Positions 46,243 to 55,723 of a stretch of DNA of 64,000 nt are shown here, one piece after another (position 1 is the stretch's first letter; every line of letters begins with the position of its first letter). Made by a program: the position numbers and the translations under genes. The stretch is from Alphaproteobacteria bacterium (GTDB taxonomy: Bacteria > Pseudomonadota > Alphaproteobacteria > RF32 > CAG-239). The stretch spans positions 64,485-128,484 of the forward strand of contig SUUX01000001.1 in the NCBI GenBank assembly GCA_015062305.1, given 5' to 3'. The notes under the pieces are model-generated. The model made no database searches and had not been told where the DNA came from. It was given only the letters and a program-made list of their open reading frames with translations.

Positions 46243-47031
46243 CTAATCTAAAGATACGTTTTTTGAAAATCCAAGTTCTACCAGTTTATGGTTTAGGCTA
46301 ACATTGCCAACTTTACATATCGCTGTAGCTATTGATTGTTGAGTATAGGCAATAATGGAACAATCAACAGCTCTGTCTTTTGTTGACTTGATCAGATATT
46401 CTTTGGCAGCTTGCCCATCTGTGGTTTGTGGGGTTGAATATATGCCGTATAAAAACATTTCTATTCCACCAACTTTTAGCTCATTTGCGTTTACAATCTC
46501 CGCCCTGCCGGAAATTACTTGAGGAGATGTTAGATATTTCAATCCAGAAATGCGATTACTTGGTGGTTCAACAGCAACAACTTGTATAGCTGCTTGTTCG
46601 ATTGCAATGTTTTGAGACACTGGAGCAACTTCTACTGCTGCGGGGGCGATAACAACCGGAGGAGATTTTGCACGTTCAAAAGCACGTCGTCCACTGGTTT
46701 TTGCCGGAATTTGAACAATTTTAGGTTTGGCATCTGCTGAGCTAGAAATAATCCCTTCTGTAGAAGGCAAAGAGGCTGTTATTTCTTTGGCTTTTTGAGT
46801 AACGACATTTGATGACACCCTAAACTGATTCAGATACCATTGGTTTAAGTTTGAAAATTTGATACCTGTTAGCATCGGAGACAAATATAACAAAAATAAA
46901 ACCAATATAATGAGAGCAAATATTTTAGGTTTGCGCAAAGGAAACGTTATAAATAGAAACAATCTATGAAAAAACTTAGCCCAACCTTTAGATGGTCCGA
47001 TATTATCATTATCTTTTCTGCGTTTTATCAT
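46243..47031 (-). CDS. Membrane-anchored SNc/thermonuclease-like protein
   Basis: A 262-residue protein: a basic start, one membrane segment (about 35-55), a low-complexity Ala/Pro/Val linker (about 90-160) and a carboxy-terminal SNc-like (staphylococcal nuclease) domain (SGRAEIVNANELKVGGIEMFLYGIYSTP...GQAAKEYLI...AICKVGNVSLNHKLVELGFSK). Key acidic and arginine residues of active nucleases (DGDT, GIDAPE, DxxGR) appear replaced, so catalysis is doubtful. Its ATG overlaps the metG stop by one base (TAATG). Confidence 0.65.
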   Translation of the reverse strand: MIKRRKDNDNIGPSKGWAKFFHRLFLFITFPLRKPKIFALIILVLFLLYLSPMLTGIKFSNLNQWYLNQFRVSSNVVTQKAKEITASLPSTEGIISSSADAKPKIVQIPAKTSGRRAFERAKSPPVVIAPAAVEVAPVSQNIAIEQAAIQVVAVEPPSNRISGLKYLTSPQVISGRAEIVNANELKVGGIEMFLYGIYSTPQTTDGQAAKEYLIKSTKDRAVDCSIIAYTQQSIATAICKVGNVSLNHKLVELGFSKNVSLD

Positions 47032-48728
47032 TATTTATTGCTCCCGTATTTTTGTTTTAGCTCATCAATTTTTTCCGGAGTGATACGCTCGAATAAGGGT
47101 TCTCCTACTTCAAATGGGGTTCCTGCTTGCAGAGCAACAATTTCTTTTGCTATGTCAAAATCTTTCAGACTTGGCATATCTTCTGTTTTTAATCCCAGTC
47201 GTGCCAACATAGAGGTAGATATTGTCGGCATTATTGGTGCACTCAAAATTGCAAAAATGCGTATCAGATTGATACAGGTGCGCAAAATTGCGGCAGCTCT
47301 AGCCTCGTCTGTTTTGATAACAGTCCAAGGCTCGGTGGTTGAGATATAATTGTTTCCTTCTACCCAAATAGCTCGAAGCTCGTTCATTGCTTTGCGGAAT
47401 TCCATTTCATTCATATATTTGAAATAGTCATTAACTTTGGTTTGCAAAGTTGCAATTAAATCTTTTTCTACCTGTGTAAGCTCTCCACCGGCAGGAACAG
47501 AATTGCCTATTTTAGATGATGTCATCTTGAGTACTCTGGAAACAAAATTTCCTAACACGCCGTTTAGGTCTTTGTTTACAACAGCTGCAAATAAATCAAA
47601 GCTAAATGAAGCATCTGAGCCTTCCGGAGCGTTGCTCATGAGCCAATAACGCCAATAATCGGCTGGAAAATCTTTAACAGCATCCTCGGCAAACACACCT
47701 CTTTTTTCAGATTTTGAGAATTTGCCGCCCTCATAAGTGAGGTAACTCATTCCCTTTAGGTAGTCAACCTGTGTCCAATTTTCCCCTGTTCCCAACAATG
47801 TTGCCGGAAATGTGATTGAATGATATGGAACATTATCTTTGCCCATAAACTCAACATGACGGACATCTTTGGCATCAATCCACCAATCTTTCCAGTTGCG
47901 TTCAGACTTATTTTCATCAGCCCATTGTTTGGTTATGCCAATATAACCAATTGGTGCATCAAACCATACATAAAATACCTTATCTTCGTAGCCTGGTTTA
48001 TTTACTGGGAATCCCCATTTCAAATCTCTAGTAATGCAACGAGCCTGCAATCCTTCTTTGAGCCATTTTTGAGCTATGGTATAAGCTACATCGGGCCAGA
48101 ATGGCTCTTTGGTTTTTATCCACTCGCTAAGTTTTGCCTCTAATTTAGGCAAATTGAGAAACAAATGTTTGGTTTCGCGCACTTCTAAATTTGTTGAACC
48201 GGAAACCGAACTCTTAGGATTTATCAAGTCAGTTGGTTCCAACACTTTTGTACAATTTTCGCATTGGTCTCCACGAGCTTTTTCATAACCACAATGCGGA
48301 CAAGTTCCTGTGATGTATCTGTCAGCCAGAAACATACCATCATCAACCGAATAAACTTGTTTTATGGCGCGCTCTTCAATAAAGCCATTTTTATCCAGTT
48401 GTTCAAAGATATGATAGGTTATTTCTTTATTTTGTTCACTAGACGTACGACCAAAATAATCAAAAGACAGGTTAAAATCTTGATATGTTTGGGCATGGCG
48501 AGCATGATACATATCACAATAGCTTTGGACGTCCATGCCTTCTTTTAGGGCGCCTACTTCAGATGTGGTGCCGTGTTCATCAGTACCGGCAATGTAAAGC
48601 ACCTCATTACCCATCATTCGCATATACCTTGCATAAATATCTGATGGCAATAGGCAACCAACCATGTGTCCTAAGTGTGGCACTCCGTTGATATATGGTA
48701 ATGCAGAGGTAATGAGTACTTTAGACAT
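47031..48728 (-). CDS. metG: Methionyl-tRNA synthetase
   Basis: A 565-residue class Ia synthetase that charges tRNA-Met. It has the HIGH-type motif HLGHMVG (about 19-25), the zinc-binding knuckle CPHCGYEKARGDQCENC, the KMSKS-type motif KFSKS (about 336) and an anticodon-binding helical domain. It lacks the carboxy-terminal Trbp111-like domain. In many alphaproteobacteria metG lies in the tmk-holB-tatD cluster; here that cluster is a few kilobases away and lacks metG. Confidence 0.96.
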   Translation of the reverse strand: MSKVLITSALPYINGVPHLGHMVGCLLPSDIYARYMRMMGNEVLYIAGTDEHGTTSEVGALKEGMDVQSYCDMYHARHAQTYQDFNLSFDYFGRTSSEQNKEITYHIFEQLDKNGFIEERAIKQVYSVDDGMFLADRYITGTCPHCGYEKARGDQCENCTKVLEPTDLINPKSSVSGSTNLEVRETKHLFLNLPKLEAKLSEWIKTKEPFWPDVAYTIAQKWLKEGLQARCITRDLKWGFPVNKPGYEDKVFYVWFDAPIGYIGITKQWADENKSERNWKDWWIDAKDVRHVEFMGKDNVPYHSITFPATLLGTGENWTQVDYLKGMSYLTYEGGKFSKSEKRGVFAEDAVKDFPADYWRYWLMSNAPEGSDASFSFDLFAAVVNKDLNGVLGNFVSRVLKMTSSKIGNSVPAGGELTQVEKDLIATLQTKVNDYFKYMNEMEFRKAMNELRAIWVEGNNYISTTEPWTVIKTDEARAAAILRTCINLIRIFAILSAPIMPTISTSMLARLGLKTEDMPSLKDFDIAKEIVALQAGTPFEVGEPLFERITPEKIDELKQKYGSNK

Positions 48729-48908
48729 GTTTAATTTTCTCCATTTTTTTTGTTATTATTCCGGCTGATTTTACTACATTTTATAAATATCTCAAGAAAA
48801 AAGTTAAATTTTATCGTTTTCGCTATTTTGTCTATTGCATAAATACTAAAAATATGATATAAGTAAAGGCGAAAGTAAATTTTAAAAAAATTATAAACAT
48901 TAACTATT

Positions 48909-50162
48909 ATGAACGAAAAAGTAAAAGCACTTTTGCAGCAGATTGGCTACAAGTGCAATGCAGAAGCAAGACAGCGAATAGCTGAAGCAGTAGATGGTAA
49001 CTATGTTCCAGACAGAAGAGAGCCATATTTGAAAGATTGGGCTGATGTGATTAAGTATTCAATTGAAGTTGGTGGTGCAAAACACGGCACTAACTATCAA
49101 TATCGAAACGCTCAAGGTGAATTTGCAACAGCAAAGGTATATGACCTCTATGAAATTCCTAATGATCTGACAAACCCGATACTTGTGTGTCTTTCCGGTT
49201 ATGTTCCGGCGGCATTCTATGCTTTGGAAGCTTTTAGGGCTTATAAGGTTAAGTATGGCGTTGAACTACCTATTTTTGCTACAGGCAAAGGCGGTAACAA
49301 GGGGTTGTTTGAAAAGGTGTTTAACACCGCTGAGGGCTACATGGTTAGCACTGAGGCTGAGATGTACATGAGGATTATGGAGAAGTTCATTGCTTCGGAC
49401 ATCGTACGTCAAAACCAACGTGCAGTGGTTGATACGGATACTAAGGGTAATTTTGGTGAGATGTATCAGCTGGCAAAAACAACCGGATGTGATGAAGTTA
49501 CCTTCGTTTTGTGTTCCGGACAACCTTGGTACACCAAACGTCTGTTGGCCGAAGGAATGCTGGAGTTTGGCAAACCTGAGTATGCCGATGTCAAAATTAA
49601 TTTGGTGGTGTTGGACTGCCCTTTGACATTAGATTTGGCAATACCAGAAGGTATGGTAAGCGAAGTTTTGCTTGGCTATATTGCTGCCTCTCTTGGCCCG
49701 TTGACTAAGGATACAACTCCTTTGGATATAGAGGCAAGCCCAGACTTTTCGAAGGAGCGTTATTTACTTCCGGGGGTGGCTGAGGCTGATTGGTCAAAGT
49801 TTGAGGAGCTGATTACCTACTACTCTAACATGGGGTGGCCAAACTATCAGGAATTGCTCTATGGAGTGGATCATGAGACTGCGGTATACAACATTATCAT
49901 GGCTGATTTGAGAGCTCGCTATTCTTTTAGCAAAGACAGCTATGAGAACGGCATTAAAATCGAGATCGAGCGTTATAAAAACTTTTTGAAATCAGGTAAT
50001 AAAAGACATACCTATTTTCCAAGAAAGGTTGCTCTGAAGCTTAGGTGGTATGATGATAAAAGAGGTCATACTGAATATGCTAAAGTACCGTACATTAGTT
50101 ACAAGAGCGACAGTTTTTATAGTGACTGGAGTATTGATGCAGAAAGCTCTGAGAAGTTCTAG
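48909..50162 (+). CDS. DUF218/YdcF-like protein with extended C-terminus
   Basis: A 417-residue soluble protein. Residues about 88-245 follow the DUF218 (YdcF/ElyC-fold) pattern: a hydrophobic strand (NPILVCLSGYVP), an ATGKGG turn, STEAEMYMRIM with the conserved acidic helix, then DTDTKGNFGEMYQLAK and VTFVLCSGQPWYTKRLLAEG. The 90-residue start and 170-residue end are not recognised. It lacks the membrane segments of ElyC. The leader is AT-rich with no Shine-Dalgarno sequence; TTGTCT and TATGAT about 75-50 bases upstream may be the promoter. A terminator follows. Function unknown; the DUF218 match is by eye and should be tested. Confidence 0.6.
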   Translation: MNEKVKALLQQIGYKCNAEARQRIAEAVDGNYVPDRREPYLKDWADVIKYSIEVGGAKHGTNYQYRNAQGEFATAKVYDLYEIPNDLTNPILVCLSGYVPAAFYALEAFRAYKVKYGVELPIFATGKGGNKGLFEKVFNTAEGYMVSTEAEMYMRIMEKFIASDIVRQNQRAVVDTDTKGNFGEMYQLAKTTGCDEVTFVLCSGQPWYTKRLLAEGMLEFGKPEYADVKINLVVLDCPLTLDLAIPEGMVSEVLLGYIAASLGPLTKDTTPLDIEASPDFSKERYLLPGVAEADWSKFEELITYYSNMGWPNYQELLYGVDHETAVYNIIMADLRARYSFSKDSYENGIKIEIERYKNFLKSGNKRHTYFPRKVALKLRWYDDKRGHTEYAKVPYISYKSDSFYSDWSIDAESSEKF

Positions 50163-50190
50163 TCTTCCCTTTAAGTTGAATTCAAAATAA

Positions 50191-50222
50191 AACCGAGCCT
50201 TTGAGCTCGGTTTTGTTTTTTA
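50191..50222 (+). terminator. Intrinsic terminator of the DUF218-like gene
   Basis: Stem AACCGAGC (50191-50198) / GCTCGGTT (50205-50212) followed by TTGTTTTTT. Confidence 0.92.
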
Positions 50223-50288
50223 TTACATGCCTTACAGCCCCCCCCAGTTTACTCGGGGATATCTATTTTACTCCTCCACCACAACCGG

Positions 50289-51401
50289 CTACCTATTTGT
50301 TTGAGATCTATCTCTTATTACCTCATACTTACCATTGATAACCTTACGTAAGATTGGATCATTTATAATATACCCTGTCGGTGATATCTTACACCTTCCG
50401 GCTCCACAATCATATGGTGCTAAGTTGTTCAAATATTCTATAATTTCCTCTGAACTTGGGATTCCTTCTTCTTTATGAATATTTTCAAAAGCAGATACTA
50501 CTAAATTTGCCAAATCATAACTGATAACGGCTCCATAACCAGCATCGTGTCCATATTTTTTGTTAAATTTTTTTTGAAATGATTTTGTTCCAATAGAAGA
50601 CCCTGAAAAAACTATGCCTTCGTATAAAGACATATCTTTTATTGTATCACCTCCGGCACCCATAATTTTTTCATTTGATACTCCGGCTTCATTTAGCTGC
50701 TTAACAATAATATCAAATTCTGGACGAATACTGTTTACCATGAAATAATCATATTTTTGTGATTTTAACTTTTCAATCATTAACTTAAAGTCTCTTTCTC
50801 CTCTATTAAATGTTTCATATGCAGTATCAAATCCATTTTTTTTCATTTTATCATTAAGTTTAGATGCAAATTTTTCTGATGTTCCTCTAACTTCTGTAAT
50901 AATAGCTACCTTATCAATGTTTTTTTCCTGCAAATAGTCTATAGCCAAATCTGCCATTGCTTCCATGGTTGTATACTGGATAAAATTATAATCACCATTT
51001 GTTATGTTTTCCTCCCATGTATTAGAAAAATGGGGTATTTTATGCTGTTCTGCAATTGGCTGAACAATAAAACCAGCAGGAGCATAATAGGTTAAAACAG
51101 AATTAACTTTATCTTGAAAAACAAGCTTATTTATAACATTTGCAGTTACAGCGCTCTTAAATTGATCATCTTCAATTATAAATTTATATTCATACTTAGA
51201 AAGCTCTGGGATTTCGTCTTGAGCCAATAGAATGGCTTTTTTAGCCATCTCACCAACATCCGCAGAATTACCAGTTAATGGCAAAATAACCCCAATCTTC
51301 ACCACCGGTTTTTCGTTTTTCTTCGGAGCCTCAGCTTTTTCACCACAGGCTACCAAGCCAAGAGCCATCAACAAACCCAACAAACTCTTTTTCATTTTCA
51401 T
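50289..51401 (-). CDS. Branched-chain amino-acid-type ABC substrate-binding lipoprotein
   Basis: A 370-residue lipoprotein of the LivJ/Peripla_BP_6 family. The signal peptide ends in the lipobox LVAC (about 17-20); the mature protein opens VKIGVILPLTGNSADVGEMAKKAILLAQDEIP and has both lobes. It should capture an amino acid or similar ligand in the periplasm. No permease or ATPase gene is adjacent, so it either serves transporter genes elsewhere or acts as a sensor. It is transcribed from its own upstream region rich in inverted repeats. Confidence 0.88.
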   Translation of the reverse strand: MKMKKSLLGLLMALGLVACGEKAEAPKKNEKPVVKIGVILPLTGNSADVGEMAKKAILLAQDEIPELSKYEYKFIIEDDQFKSAVTANVINKLVFQDKVNSVLTYYAPAGFIVQPIAEQHKIPHFSNTWEENITNGDYNFIQYTTMEAMADLAIDYLQEKNIDKVAIITEVRGTSEKFASKLNDKMKKNGFDTAYETFNRGERDFKLMIEKLKSQKYDYFMVNSIRPEFDIIVKQLNEAGVSNEKIMGAGGDTIKDMSLYEGIVFSGSSIGTKSFQKKFNKKYGHDAGYGAVISYDLANLVVSAFENIHKEEGIPSSEEIIEYLNNLAPYDCGAGRCKISPTGYIINDPILRKVINGKYEVIRDRSQTNR

Positions 51402-51558
51402 TTTCTTTTTCCTTTCGTTTAATCTTTCCCTTAATTTTAAGGAAAGAAAAAATTTTTTGCAATTGTCAATTGCTTAAAAATCTAGATGAGTTTAATTAAA
51501 TTTTGTTCCATACTTTATTAAACTCACCTAACTCTCTCTTAAAATTAAGAGAGGGAAA
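51402..51558. other. Intergenic region with three inverted repeats
   Basis: Between the DHH gene and the binding-protein gene lie three AT-rich palindromes: TTTCC..TTAATTTTAAGGAAA around 51425-51446, TGAGTTTAAT / ATTAAACTCA at 51487-51496 and 51518-51527, and CTCTCTTAAAATTAAGAGAG around 51534-51553. None has a clean U-run on the minus strand. They may include a weak terminator or operator sites for the binding-protein gene. Confidence 0.5.
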
Positions 51559-52410
51559 TTATTTTTTGCTTAAGAACTCCGGCAATTTATTAAGTTTAGA
51601 GGCTCCGGCAGCGTGGACATGCCCTCCTCCTCCCAGAGATGCTGCAATTTTAGAAACATCAACCTCATCTTTATGACTATAAAAAGACAAATTCCACTGA
51701 TTGTTTTTGTTCATGTAAAAATTGCACATGAAGTCGTAATCTTTTATATTTGGTACAGAATCAAAAAATTCTGAATATCCTTGTGGCATATTGGCACAAA
51801 TACACTTATACCCCATATATTCGCTCTCAAAAGCCATATTATGCGATAACCTTATGTTTCGGTTGCGTACCCAAGATAAAATGGCATCACCTTTTTCTAC
51901 AGCCTTATCAATATCTAAAGTCCCATCTAATAGAGTGTCCCAAGTATCATCGGTTGGGCGATTTACTCCCATTGATTGAAAAGCATATTCGAATGGACGT
52001 ACTCTTGGGTCACGCAAATCAAAAATATCATTCAGCCCCAAAAGCTTAACTCCTTCAGGCTCTGGTTCTGATGGATGAAAATATTCCCAAGTTAATCGCA
52101 GCGCTGCCGTACCAATTCGGCGCAACCCTTTGAGTTCTGCAGCTCCTTTGGCAATAGCTTCGTTATAACTATTAATTACAGATGCGTGGTGATCAATCCA
52201 TGTAAAATCTTTGGTTTTGTTTAATTCAAACATATAATCCATTGGCAAAGCGATATCGCAGATAATTATTTTGTCGTGTTTTTCAATTTCTGCATAGGGA
52301 ATTTCCATGTCGTGATTGAGCCCCAAAAGCTCAATGTCTGGAAATTTTCTTTTTACAATGGCGGCGGAGCCTTTGCCATCGTGGTCTGCAATGTGATATA
52401 TACATAACAT
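51559..52410 (-). CDS. DHH-family phosphoesterase
   Basis: A 283-residue enzyme with the DHH superfamily motifs: HIADHDGKGSAAIV near the start, IICDIALP, WIDHHAS (about 78-84) and the DHHA1-type glycine motif GGGGHVHAAGAS near the end. Such enzymes use manganese to hydrolyse short oligonucleotides, cyclic dinucleotide products or related phosphoesters. I choose the ATG at 52410, with AAAGGAGC upstream, over the ATG at 52446. It is the last gene of an eight-gene run. Confidence 0.85.
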   Translation of the reverse strand: MLCIYHIADHDGKGSAAIVKRKFPDIELLGLNHDMEIPYAEIEKHDKIIICDIALPMDYMFELNKTKDFTWIDHHASVINSYNEAIAKGAAELKGLRRIGTAALRLTWEYFHPSEPEPEGVKLLGLNDIFDLRDPRVRPFEYAFQSMGVNRPTDDTWDTLLDGTLDIDKAVEKGDAILSWVRNRNIRLSHNMAFESEYMGYKCICANMPQGYSEFFDSVPNIKDYDFMCNFYMNKNNQWNLSFYSHKDEVDVSKIAASLGGGGHVHAAGASKLNKLPEFLSKK

Positions 52411-52424
52411 ATTATAGCTCCTTT

Positions 52425-53216
52425 TTATAAATCTAGTTGCATACAATCATAGGCAGGAAAAACATTTTTTGGGGTACGCAAATCAACAATTTGGTAGTCG
52501 CATTCACTGGCCATATGGTTAAGAATAGTTTTCTGAGGTTTTATCATATCTATATATTGTAGTACTTCTTCCAAACTGGCGTGATATCTGGTGCCATTGG
52601 GAGTGGTTAATGGCATAATTAGTAATTTTATCTTTTTTGATTGCAATAATTTGATTGTTGAAGATGGCAACCATTTGAAATCTGCAATATGAGCAACTTC
52701 ACCATCATTAAACAGATATCCATTTGAAGGAACATTATGCCCACAAAGTTTTAGGGGTGTTATTTTAACATCGTGGATAAAAAACTCGTGATTACATTTG
52801 ATTTTATGAGCAACAAGACACGGTGAACTGATAACATCTTTTATTGTTTGGGAATCTGTTATCAAGTAACTGAAACGTGTTTTGATATCTTTTAGAGTTT
52901 TGTCTGTTGCATATATATCTAAATTAGAAAGATTTATACGATTTATTTCTCTCAAATCATCAATTCCGTGCAAGTGATCTGCGTGAGCATGAGTATACAA
53001 AACAGCATCTAACCTATTAATTTGATTGTCTAAAAGTTGCTGACGCAAATCTGGAGAAGTATCTACTAAAATCTCTGTACCATCAAAGTTATAATAAGTG
53101 CCAATGCGATGACGAATATTTTTTGGATTAGAAGCATCACAAAAACCCCAGCCATTGCTGAGAGACGGAACTCCTGAAGCGGCACCTGCCCCCATTATAA
53201 TTACTTTTGTTGACAT
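52425..53216 (-). CDS. Metallo-beta-lactamase-fold hydrolase (PhnP-like)
   Basis: A 263-residue MBL-fold protein with the metal-binding motif THAHADHLHGIDDLR (about 75-89), a CGHNVPS histidine segment and a late LNHMA histidine. It resembles the PhnP/RNase Z-like phosphodiesterases usually found beside tatD in alphaproteobacteria; the opening VIIMGAGAASGVPS matches that group. It overlaps tatD by 16 bases. Confidence 0.88.
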   Translation of the reverse strand: MSTKVIIMGAGAASGVPSLSNGWGFCDASNPKNIRHRIGTYYNFDGTEILVDTSPDLRQQLLDNQINRLDAVLYTHAHADHLHGIDDLREINRINLSNLDIYATDKTLKDIKTRFSYLITDSQTIKDVISSPCLVAHKIKCNHEFFIHDVKITPLKLCGHNVPSNGYLFNDGEVAHIADFKWLPSSTIKLLQSKKIKLLIMPLTTPNGTRYHASLEEVLQYIDMIKPQKTILNHMASECDYQIVDLRTPKNVFPAYDCMQLDL

Positions 53217-54010
53217 TCAAACTCTCTCCGTCCCTTGTCGCTGGCCTTACGAAACAGATTGCAGAAATTATCTGAGGTTATTTGAGCTATTTTTTCAAAT
53301 GGTAACTCTCTGATTTGAGCGAGCTTTTCTGCCGTGTATCTGACAAATGCAGGTTCATTACGGTGACCGCGCTCTGGTATTGGCGCCAAAAAAGGAGAAT
53401 CGGTTTCAACCAGTATTCTGTCCAACGGTATTTGAGCAAAAATATCTCTTAGTTCGCTACATTTATTGAAGGTTATCATCCCTGATGCAGAAAGATAAAA
53501 ACCTATTGATAGTGCAAATTTAGCTAATTTTTCTGATGAACTAAAACAATGTATAACACCTTGGAATGCTTGTTGCTTATATGCTTCACCCAAAATATTA
53601 ATCATATCATCATCTGATTCTCGATTATGAATAATCAGAGGCAAGCCGGTTTGTTGGGCGGCCTTGATGTGTTCTTTTAAGAGCTTTATTTGCAAATCTC
53701 TTGGAGAGTAGTCATAGTAGTAGTCTAACCCTGTTTCTCCGATACCAATAACTTTTTTATGAGCAGTTTTGGCAATTATCTCATCTGCTGTCAGATCCGG
53801 ATATTCTTCAGCGTTGTGGGGATGAACTCCTACAGCTGTATATACAAAAGGGTATTGTTCTGAAAGAGCCAATTGGTTATCTAGCTCTTTGATATTATTT
53901 CCGGCATTGAGTATCATATTCACACCACATTCGCGAGCACGTTTAATTATTTCGGCGGTTTCTCCTTCAAAATCATCAAAATCCAGGTGGCAATGACTAT
54001 CTACTAACAT
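53201..54010 (-). CDS. tatD: TatD-family metal-dependent hydrolase
   Basis: A 269-residue TIM-barrel hydrolase with the signatures LVDSHCHLDFDDFEGE (start), GIGETGLDYYYD (about 91-102), PLIIHNRESD and VETDSPFLAP (about 202-211). The family includes 3'-5' DNases acting in repair and RNA quality control. Ten bases after holB, upstream of the MBL gene, the conserved order. Confidence 0.93.
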   Translation of the reverse strand: MLVDSHCHLDFDDFEGETAEIIKRARECGVNMILNAGNNIKELDNQLALSEQYPFVYTAVGVHPHNAEEYPDLTADEIIAKTAHKKVIGIGETGLDYYYDYSPRDLQIKLLKEHIKAAQQTGLPLIIHNRESDDDMINILGEAYKQQAFQGVIHCFSSSEKLAKFALSIGFYLSASGMITFNKCSELRDIFAQIPLDRILVETDSPFLAPIPERGHRNEPAFVRYTAEKLAQIRELPFEKIAQITSDNFCNLFRKASDKGRREFECQQK

Positions 54011-54020
54011 AAAATTCCTC

Positions 54021-55076
54021 TTATATTTGTTTACACATATTTGATATAATATTTATTAAAGCTTGTTTTTTATCTAAATTCAAGCCCTCTACTTCAGAAA
54101 ATGTCTTTATGGCATAACTCCAACAATCTGCTGTTTCTACAACTTTTGTCGTATTTTTAGCGTGTTCACTCAAAAATTTTAACAAAAGCTCTTGGGTTAA
54201 ATAATAGCTATCTTCACCGGATGTTGATTTGTTCACAAAATCAAGCAACTCAGATAAACTAAAATTGGTGCCTCTGGCAACCAAAGAACAAATGGCGTCA
54301 TAACAATCTGCAGCGTTATTATCAACATAGCTTATAGCCTTGCCGATGCTACCAGATGAAATAGCGGTGACTTTTTTGATATTGGCTTCAGAAATATCCG
54401 GACGATATCTGCGTAAAAGGCTGGCAACCTCGTTGTCTTTTAGCGGTTTGAGTTCAAGTTTGGCGCATCTGGAACGAATTGTTGGCAACAAGCGATTAGG
54501 ATTGTGAGAAATCAATACCATTAGGGTCTTGTATGGCGGCTCTTCCAATATTTTTAGCACCGCATTGGCGGCTGCGGAGTTCATATCATCTACACTGTCT
54601 ATAATTACAACACGCCAGCCATCTCCTGATGAGCGACGAGACAAAAAATCATTGATGGTTCTAACATCATCAACTCTAATATATGCAGATTTTTTGAGTT
54701 CTTTTAGCTCTTCCGGACTAAGATTATCTCCTTCTTTAATGGCTTTGAGAATTTTTTTACGGTCTGTATCGGTGTAGTCTCGTTGTAAAATCTTAAAATC
54801 CGGGTGAGCATTACCGGCTATGAGCTTATAGGCTTGAGAAGAAGGAGATACCTCAAGAGAGTTATATTGTTCTGGCTTGGTCTCGTCTGCGTGGAGAACA
54901 AAACGAGCTAATCGATATGCAAATGTGGCTTTGCCTATTCCTTGTATTCCGGTGATGAGCCATGAGTTATGCAAAGATTTGTTTTGCCAACATCTTAAAA
55001 ATAGTTGTTCTGCCTCTGAGTGACCTAAGAGAAAGGTATTACATTGCGGGTCTGTAGAAGCAATATCTGTGGCCAT
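54021..55076 (-). CDS. holB: DNA polymerase III subunit delta'
   Basis: A 351-residue clamp-loader subunit of the AAA+ fold, with GIQGIGKATFAYRLARF (Walker-A-like), VVIIDSVDDMNSAAANAVLKILEEPP and LISHNPNRLLPTIRSRCAKL (sensor-1 and SRC-type motif). It helps load the sliding clamp. I use the ATG at 55076, two bases after tmk, which has GGGGAT upstream; the longer frame to 55163 would lie inside tmk. Confidence 0.92.
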   Translation of the reverse strand: MATDIASTDPQCNTFLLGHSEAEQLFLRCWQNKSLHNSWLITGIQGIGKATFAYRLARFVLHADETKPEQYNSLEVSPSSQAYKLIAGNAHPDFKILQRDYTDTDRKKILKAIKEGDNLSPEELKELKKSAYIRVDDVRTINDFLSRRSSGDGWRVVIIDSVDDMNSAAANAVLKILEEPPYKTLMVLISHNPNRLLPTIRSRCAKLELKPLKDNEVASLLRRYRPDISEANIKKVTAISSGSIGKAISYVDNNAADCYDAICSLVARGTNFSLSELLDFVNKSTSGEDSYYLTQELLLKFLSEHAKNTTKVVETADCWSYAIKTFSEVEGLNLDKKQALINIISNMCKQI

Positions 55077-55078
55077 AA

Positions 55079-55723
55079 CTAAATCCCCAAGCGTTTGTTT
55101 ATTTCTTTTATAATCTCTTGATGCAATGATTCTATGCTTTGATTGGCATCTATAACAACACAACGTTCTGGTTCTGAGGCAGCAATTTCCAGATATCCTT
55201 GACGCAGACGTTTATGAAAAGAAATGTCTACATTTTCAAAACGAACTTCTTTTACAGCAGCAGAGGCTGCCCGATTGAGAGATCTTTTGATTCCTATTTC
55301 GGGATCAATATCTAAAATTATAGTCAAATCAGGCTTAAAGTTACCAACGGAAATCTCATATAAATTATGCAAATCAGGCAAAGAAACCCGACCATTGTGT
55401 CCATAATACTGATATGCTTTGGTTGAATCGGCAAACCTGTCGCTTATAACCCATTGTCCTTTTTCTAGCGCCGGCCATATCTTTTTGGTCAGATGGATTC
55501 GACGGTCGGCAAAAAACAGCATAGCCTCAGATTTGGCATCCATTTTATCGACATCTCCGGTGAGAAGAATACGACGTAGCTCTTGTCCGAGAGGTGTTCC
55601 TCCTGGTTCTTTGGTGGTGATTACATCTTTACCTTTTACTTTAAGATACTCTTCCAGTAACTTGATTTGAGTGGATTTTCCACTACCATCACCACCCTCA
55701 AATGTAATAAACTTACCTTGCAT
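55079..55723 (-). CDS. tmk: Thymidylate kinase
   Basis: A 214-residue kinase that makes dTDP from dTMP. P-loop FEGGDGSGKST (about 8-18), DR(F)ADST motif near 96 and the LID region with RAASAAVKEVRFE. It shares a base with dacA (start 55723) and is followed closely by holB. Confidence 0.96.
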   Translation of the reverse strand: MQGKFITFEGGDGSGKSTQIKLLEEYLKVKGKDVITTKEPGGTPLGQELRRILLTGDVDKMDAKSEAMLFFADRRIHLTKKIWPALEKGQWVISDRFADSTKAYQYYGHNGRVSLPDLHNLYEISVGNFKPDLTIILDIDPEIGIKRSLNRAASAAVKEVRFENVDISFHKRLRQGYLEIAASEPERCVVIDANQSIESLHQEIIKEINKRLGI

